Shown in pieces: positions 30,859 to 37,317 of a DNA stretch of 37,317 nt. The position numbers and the translations under genes are program-made. The stretch covers positions 1-37,317 of the forward strand of contig CAIMWD010000100.1 in NCBI GenBank assembly GCA_903845085.1, written 5' to 3'. How positions within the stretch are numbered: the stretch's first letter is position 1; every line of letters begins with the position of its first letter. The notes under the pieces were generated by a model. The model was given only the letters and a program-made list of their open reading frames with translations, was not told where the DNA came from and searched no databases. Origin of the DNA: an uncultured Acidimicrobiaceae bacterium (GTDB lineage Bacteria > Actinomycetota > Acidimicrobiia > Acidimicrobiales > Bog-793).

Positions 30859-32076
30859 GTGGCTCTCGTAGTGCAGAAATTTGGTGGCAGCTCCGTCGCT
30901 GATGCGGAACGTATCCGCGCGGTCGCCGATCGTGTCGCACGTTCTCGTCGAGCGGGCGATGAGGTTGTTGTCGTTGTCAGCGCCATGGGGAAGACCACTG
31001 ATGGACTTATCCGCCTCGCCGATGATGTCTCCTCGGTACAGCCCGGTCGTGAGATCGACATGCTCCTTACCTCAGGTGAGCGAATATCGATGGCGCTTGT
31101 CTGCATGGCGCTCGCAGAGCTAGGGGTGGAGGCCGAATCCTTCACCGGCTCGCAGGCAGGCATCTTGACCGACACTGATCACACAAAGGCAAAAATCCTT
31201 GAAATTACGCCGCGCCGCCTGCAAGAGGCGCTTGCCCGCGGCGTCGTCCCCGTCGTTGCGGGGTTCCAAGGTGTCTCGACGACCAATGACATCACCACGC
31301 TTGGTCGAGGGGGTTCGGACACCACCGCGGTCGCCCTCGCTGCCGCTCTGTGCGCCGACCGTTGTGAGATCTACACGGACGTGTCGGGAGTGTTCAGCAC
31401 GGATCCTCGGATCGTGCGAGAGGCGCGGCGTCTGGATTCGGTCTCTTTCGAGGAGATGATGGAGATCGCCGCGACTGGCGGGAAGGTGCTCGCACTGCGC
31501 TCTGTGGAGTTTGCGCGCAATCACCATGTACCGCTCTACGTCTGTTCGAGCTTTACCTGGGAGCCTGGCACCTGGGTTACAGAGGAGGATCCATCGATGG
31601 AACAGCCTGTTGTCTCCGCCGTGACCTGTGTCGCATCGCAGGGAAAAGTCACCATCCTTGGTGTACCCGATCAGCCGGGTGTTGCTGCGAAACTTTTCCG
31701 CGCGCTCGCCGACGAGCTCGTCAACGTCGACACCATCGTGCAGAACACCTCAACCGAGGGGTTGACCGACATCTCCTTTACCGTGAGCCACTCCGAGATT
31801 GAGATCTCCCGCGCGGCTGCGGAGCGTCTGGCGCCTCAGATCGGCGCCTCGTCGGTCGTGATCGATGATGAGATCGCGCAGGTCTCCATCATCGGCGGTG
31901 GAATGAAGACTCACCCGGGAGTCACTGCGCAGATGTTTGAGGCGCTTGCTGCAGATGAGATCAATATCGAACTGATCTCGACCTCACCGATCCGCATCTC
32001 CTGTGTCGTGCGGGCCGATCAGGCGGAACGCGCGGTGCAGGTGCTCCATCACGCCTTCTCCCTTGAGCGCGGGTAG
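30859..32076 (+). CDS. lysC: Aspartate kinase
   Basis: A 405-residue aspartokinase catalysing the first step of Lys/Met/Thr and diaminopimelate synthesis. The N-terminal kinase domain begins [16 protein letters not shown] (7-13 KFGGSSV) and includes [16 protein letters not shown] and [15 protein letters not shown]. Two ACT regulatory domains follow (about 265-405; [20 protein letters not shown] and [22 protein letters not shown]). It starts with GTG, has no Shine-Dalgarno and has TAGTTT 6 nt upstream. An internal ATG at 31597 with a strong ribosome binding site can make the beta subunit, as in Corynebacterium and Bacillus. asd follows after 70 bp. Confidence 0.97.
   Translation: MALVVQKFGGSSVADAERIRAVADRVARSRRAGDEVVVVVSAMGKTTDGLIRLADDVSSVQPGREIDMLLTSGERISMALVCMALAELGVEAESFTGSQAGILTDTDHTKAKILEITPRRLQEALARGVVPVVAGFQGVSTTNDITTLGRGGSDTTAVALAAALCADRCEIYTDVSGVFSTDPRIVREARRLDSVSFEEMMEIAATGGKVLALRSVEFARNHHVPLYVCSSFTWEPGTWVTEEDPSMEQPVVSAVTCVASQGKVTILGVPDQPGVAAKLFRALADELVNVDTIVQNTSTEGLTDISFTVSHSEIEISRAAAERLAPQIGASSVVIDDEIAQVSIIGGGMKTHPGVTAQMFEALAADEINIELISTSPIRISCVVRADQAERAVQVLHHAFSLERG
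31597..32076 (+). other. Internal translation start for aspartokinase beta subunit
   Basis: ATG at 31597 ([10 protein letters not shown]) is in frame within lysC and preceded by AGAGGAGG (31581-31588) with 8-nt spacing, the best ribosome binding site in the gene. It would yield a 159-residue product of just the two ACT domains, the size of known beta subunits in the alpha2-beta2 aspartokinases. The full-length start, in contrast, looks leaderless, so the two products may be translated by different mechanisms. Confidence 0.6.
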
Positions 32077-32125
32077 CACAGGCGTCGGCACCCCTTTTGG
32101 AGGCTCGCCACAGAGGTGAAAGTGG

Positions 32126-33178
<1,053 letters not shown>

Positions 33179-33251
33179 GGGGTATCTGCCCCGCTCCTTC
33201 GCCGTGTCGTTAGTGAGTGCGTTACCAAATTAGTCCTACGGAGCAAAGCGA

Positions 33252-34700
<1,449 letters not shown>

Positions 34701-34752
34701 TTATTGCCGATCCCCCTGTCGCCGAGGCCGAGACCGGTGCTAGTAACAAGAG

Positions 34753-35085
34753 ATGAGTTCTTCGCGTGTCTTCGAGATCCGTTCCTACACCGCGGCACCC
34801 GGCAGGCTCGAGGAGCTGAAGGAGCGTTTCGCCACGCGCACTGTCGGTCTCTTCGAACGTCACGGGATGGAGGTGCTGGCCTTCTTCGAACCGATCGAGG
34901 AGGCGGATGTGCTCGTCTATCTGCTCGGTTTCGAGAGTGAGGCCGGCGCAGAACGCGCGTGGGAGGGGTTCTTCGCCGATCCGGAGTGGGCAGAGGTCAA
35001 GCGTTCGACGGAGAGCAACGGCCCACTTGTCGCCTCAATGGATAACCGCCGCTACCGACCGAGTTCGTTCTCTCCGTTGCAGTAA
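34753..35085 (+). CDS. NIPSNAP family protein
   Basis: A 110-residue alpha/beta ferredoxin-like fold protein. VFEIRSYTAAPGRLEELKERFATRTVGLFERHGMEVLAFF (about 6-45) and the terminal ASMDNRRYRPSSFSPLQ match the NIPSNAP pattern (EIRxYxxxPGxxxE...F, and the WxxLF...E motif region here as LLGFESEAGAERAWEGFFADPEW). Bacterial members are of unknown function, sometimes linked to small-molecule metabolism. ATG with AAGAG directly upstream. It stands alone, divergent from proS, and is followed by a hairpin. Confidence 0.88.
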   Translation: MSSSRVFEIRSYTAAPGRLEELKERFATRTVGLFERHGMEVLAFFEPIEEADVLVYLLGFESEAGAERAWEGFFADPEWAEVKRSTESNGPLVASMDNRRYRPSSFSPLQ

Positions 35086-35089
35086 CCGA

Positions 35090-35113
35090 AGGCTCACAAC
35101 TCATCGTGAGCCT
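35090..35113. terminator. Hairpin between convergent NIPSNAP and PAC2 genes
   Basis: Perfect 8-bp arms AGGCTCAC / GTGAGCCT with an 8-nt loop, starting 5 bp after the NIPSNAP stop and 35 bp from the PAC2 stop. No T tract; may act in both directions. Confidence 0.45.
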
Positions 35114-35147
35114 CCATGGATCCGCGCCAATGGTTACGCAGGTGGTC

Positions 35148-36011
35148 TCAGTCGCCTGAGTGATTTCGAAGGTATCGCTGCAGCTCGTCGGCGATCTGAT
35201 CGCCGGTCGGCAGGATGTGTTCGTCGACCTCGGCGGGGGTAACTCGTCGAATGCGATCTTCCAGCTGGCGCACCATCGCAGTGTGCTCCTCGGACTGGGC
35301 GATGAGCCGATCGACCTCTCGGTTCGTCGACTCCGCGCCCTCTTCGAGTGACTCTGTATTTATCGCGAGACCAGAGACCGAGCTCAGCGCCTGCAAGAGC
35401 GCGATGGAGGCAGCGGGGTAGGGAGTTGTCGCTACGTAGTGGGGCACCCGTGCAATGAGGCTGATGGAGGGGATTCCTGCCAGATCAGCGGTAGAGCCAA
35501 TCACATCGATCATCCGTGCAGGACGATCTCGCGTCCCTGATCGGTAACCAACCTCGGCCGACAACTCCTGGGAGGATGCGGTCGCAACGATCGGAACGGG
35601 ACGTGTGTGTGGCGTCGGTGCAGGCGCGGCACCAAGACCCACGATGAGTTTTGTTCCCATCTCGACCGCGAGTTCGATGACCTCAGCGGAGAAGCTCTTC
35701 CAGCGAAAGTCTGGTTCGGGTCCGACGAGAAGGGCCATGCCGTTGCCCTCTTCGTCGCTGCCCACCCGAAGGCGAGGACCTGGCCAGTAGACGCGCGAAC
35801 GCAGACCATCGCGGGTGATCGTCCGCGGACGGCGCGCTCGGAGGTCGATGAGGTCGTCGGTGTCAAAGACGATGTGCGTCCGCGTGTCGAACTGGTCGAG
35901 GAGGCAGGTGAGTGCCGTCGCCGCAGTGAATCCGGGATCGATCCATCCCTCGAGGCCGACGATGAGAATCGGCTCGTCGGGTGCGATTGCCTCTCGTCGA
36001 AGAAAGCTCAT
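35148..36011 (-). CDS. PAC2 family protein
   Basis: A 287-residue protein of the PAC2 (proteasome assembly chaperone 2) superfamily common in actinobacteria. Matching parts are PILIVGLEGWIDPGFTAATALTCLLDQF (15-42), FDTDDLIDLRARRP (the D-DLxDxRxxRP family motif, about 49-62), a Ser/Gly core LIVGLGAAPAPTPHTRPVPIVATAS and ISLIARVPHYVATTPYPAASIALLQAL. The C-terminus is a charged helix pair (about 215-285) that looks coiled-coil. The bacterial role is unknown. TAGCGT 6 nt before the ATG suggests a leaderless mRNA. Confidence 0.9.
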   Translation of the reverse strand: MSFLRREAIAPDEPILIVGLEGWIDPGFTAATALTCLLDQFDTRTHIVFDTDDLIDLRARRPRTITRDGLRSRVYWPGPRLRVGSDEEGNGMALLVGPEPDFRWKSFSAEVIELAVEMGTKLIVGLGAAPAPTPHTRPVPIVATASSQELSAEVGYRSGTRDRPARMIDVIGSTADLAGIPSISLIARVPHYVATTPYPAASIALLQALSSVSGLAINTESLEEGAESTNREVDRLIAQSEEHTAMVRQLEDRIRRVTPAEVDEHILPTGDQIADELQRYLRNHSGD

Positions 36012-36017
36012 ATCTGA

Positions 36018-36023
36018 ACGCTA
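36018..36023 (-). promoter_or_regulatory. Putative -10 box of leaderless PAC2 gene
   Basis: TAGCGT on the minus strand, 6 nt before the ATG at 36011, with no ribosome binding site. Confidence 0.45.
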
Positions 36024-36074
36024 ATGGTTTCCTCGGTAAGACGAAACCGCAGCACTGATCAGCCGCGGTATCCC

Positions 36075-36947
36075 CTAGCCAAGAAGTGGATTTGCGAGGT
36101 AGGGGGAGCGGAGCCCTACCTCACCTCGTGTCATTGCGGCACCCGCGATGGCGATGGTCGCGTGCACCTCGGTGGCGACCTCGATCGCCCACCGTTGCTC
36201 GGGGCCGACCCAGCCCGCCTCGGCTGGCGCGAGATCGGTAAAACCCGCCAGCGCCGCCGCGAGGAGGCCTCTCGCGATGACCTCGTCGGTGGCGCACAGC
36301 GTCGTGATCCTCCCACGATGCATCAGGAGGTAGCCACCATCGTCGTCGACAACCAGCGTTGCCCCAATCTTGATCCAGAAGGCGAGATCCTCCGCGCGAC
36401 GGCAGTGGCGCACCTGCTCGTCGATCGCGCAGAGCATCTCGAGATCGTTGCTGCTTCCACTGCGCAGCGCTCGCCGCAGAGTATGGCGAGTGCCAGCGTC
36501 AGCGCTCTTTCCTGTGAGGGAGATGGTGGGGTGGAGCGTAAAGCCGGCCTTGACATAGGAGTGAAGCGCGCGGGGATCGCGCGAGGACCAGATCCGTTGG
36601 GAGCGACTTTGCGCTGCATGCGTGAGAGCATTTGCCAGCAGGAGGCCACCGATTCCTCTGTCTTGGTGTGTGGGCGCGACGCCGAGACGACTCAGCACAA
36701 ACTCGTCGCAACGTTGAAGTGATTGCGAGAGACCCACGATCTCGTCGCCATCAATGACGACAAAGGAACCGTCGGGGTCGGTCAAGACAAGATGCGCAAA
36801 TCGCGCAAGATCTGCGAGGCGCTCCTCCTCGGTACGCTCACTCTCGGGCACAGCGCCCTCGGAGCGCATGGGTGAGAACGCGGCACGCCAGATGCGATCG
36901 ACCTCGTCAAGATCATCGAGGAGCATCGGTCGGAGTTCAAGAGCCAT
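36075..36947 (-). CDS. GNAT family N-acetyltransferase
   Basis: A 290-residue protein with an N-terminal GNAT domain (about 1-150): ELRPMLLDDLDEVDRIWRAAF, a beta-strand FVVIDGDEIVGLSQSLQ, and the acetyl-CoA-binding turn LGVAPTHQDRGIGGLLLANALTHA (the Q/RxxGxG/A motif as QDRGIG). A second half (about 165-290; DDDGGYLLMHRGRITTLCATDEVIARGLLAAAL) looks like a degenerate second GNAT-like domain. The substrate is unknown. No Shine-Dalgarno; TAGAAA lies six bases before the ATG, close to but not matching the TANNNT rule. About 60 bp separate it from the PAC2 gene downstream. Confidence 0.87.
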   Translation of the reverse strand: MALELRPMLLDDLDEVDRIWRAAFSPMRSEGAVPESERTEEERLADLARFAHLVLTDPDGSFVVIDGDEIVGLSQSLQRCDEFVLSRLGVAPTHQDRGIGGLLLANALTHAAQSRSQRIWSSRDPRALHSYVKAGFTLHPTISLTGKSADAGTRHTLRRALRSGSSNDLEMLCAIDEQVRHCRRAEDLAFWIKIGATLVVDDDGGYLLMHRGRITTLCATDEVIARGLLAAALAGFTDLAPAEAGWVGPEQRWAIEVATEVHATIAIAGAAMTRGEVGLRSPYLANPLLG

Positions 36948-37029
36948 GTGACGTTTCTAGTAGATGAACGAGGAGATCTCATCGATGGATCATGGGGATA
37001 ACCCCCTATCTCTTTTTGGGGGCGCCCAC

Positions 37030-37035
37030 TACGCT
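37030..37035 (+). promoter_or_regulatory. Putative -10 box of the terminal membrane protein gene
   Basis: TACGCT, 5 nt before the ATG at 37041; no Shine-Dalgarno. Confidence 0.35.
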
Positions 37036-37040
37036 TTGCC

Positions 37041-37317
37041 CATGCCAGAGAGCGAATCCAGCGGGACCGTACCTGTCGCTTCGACCGAGAGTGGGCAGAA
37101 TTCACTCTTCACCTATCACCCTCATGGCCGCACCAAGGCCATCCTTGAGGGGGCCATCAAGCCGGTAAAGGTGATCGACAGCTATCCACGAGGTTCCCGG
37201 ATGGCATCCTTTAACAAGGTGCTAGGAGTAAAGATCACCAATGCAGTTGGCACGATGGCCTGCGCCTATGTGTTCACGGTGATCGCGTTGGTCTCGCTGC
37301 CCTCGGCTCTGAAATCT
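37041..37317 (+). CDS. N-terminal part of a membrane protein, truncated by window end
   Basis: The first 92 codons of a protein that runs off the window. A hydrophilic N-terminus (MPESESSGTVPVASTESGQN) leads to FNKVLGVKITNAVGTMACAYVFTVIALVSLPSAL, in which the end is a transmembrane helix (about 72-90). The FNxxLxVKITNxVGTMxCAYxF pattern is one I know from small uncharacterised bacterial and phage-encoded membrane proteins; no function is assigned. Start supported by TACGCT 5 nt upstream. Confidence 0.7.

Overview
The window is about 37 kb of high-GC (roughly 60%) bacterial chromosome. It probably comes from an acidophilic or iron-associated actinobacterium of the Acidimicrobiia type. Actinobacterial hallmarks are a dCTP deaminase of the bifunctional DCD-DUT type, an acyl-CoA carboxylase beta subunit followed by a tiny epsilon-like subunit, a class F-like sortase, PAC2 and RskA-type domains, and many genes that look leaderless (a TANNNT -10 box 5-10 nt before the start codon and no Shine-Dalgarno). 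The taxon is inferred from gene content; no rRNA is present.

Layout. 1-1268: end of a probable ammonium transporter, the PII protein GlnK/GlnB, a terminator and a TMEM175/DUF1211 channel. 1371-5788 (minus): a lone molybdopterin-binding hydroxylase large subunit, dCTP deaminase, two unrecognised proteins (one coiled-coil) and a PilZ protein. 6105-11442 (plus): an iron(III)-type ABC importer (binding protein, fused double permease, ATPase), a 15-codon micro-ORF, a COG4280-like membrane protein with an ExxE motif in each half, and a small membrane protein; then an MFS transporter with an unclear start. 12840-17675 (minus): carboxylase epsilon and beta subunits, then recR, ybaB and dnaX with the SRP RNA gene upstream. 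17924-21635: two tRNA-Ser genes (GGA, CGA) bracket a disturbed region holding an RskA-domain remnant, a 5'-truncated ferritin-like remnant, an intact Tat-exported ferritin-like protein, tadA, a sortase and its probable wall-anchored substrate. 21648-24017 (minus): pyrE, an MBL-fold hydrolase, a cupin and a DUF1801 protein as one operon. 24077-26990: an orphan OmpR-type regulator divergent from a VIT1/CCC1 metal transporter, then a histidine phosphatase and an S51-like peptidase. 27154-29803 (minus): two cyclophilins and a metallophosphoesterase. 29945-33178 (plus): an enoyl-CoA hydratase family protein, then lysC and asd. 33252-37317: archaeal/eukaryotic-type prolyl-tRNA synthetase, NIPSNAP, PAC2 and GNAT proteins, and the start of a membrane protein cut by the window edge.

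Themes. Iron and metal handling recurs: a probable Fe(III) ABC importer with a COG4280 partner, a VIT1/CCC1 transporter next to a response regulator, and Tat-exported ferritin-like protein(s). The block tadA / tRNA-Ser / SRP RNA / dnaX / ybaB / recR is a conserved bacterial neighbourhood, interrupted here by remnants and the ferritin-like gene. lysC and asd give the first two steps of the aspartate family pathway. Both have palindromes overlapping their -10 boxes, and lysC has an internal start with a strong Shine-Dalgarno for a separate beta subunit.

No CRISPR array, complete insertion sequence, prophage or rRNA was seen. The strongest candidates for something little described are the COG4280/small membrane protein extension of the iron importer and the pair of gene remnants joined head to head near 18.35 kb.
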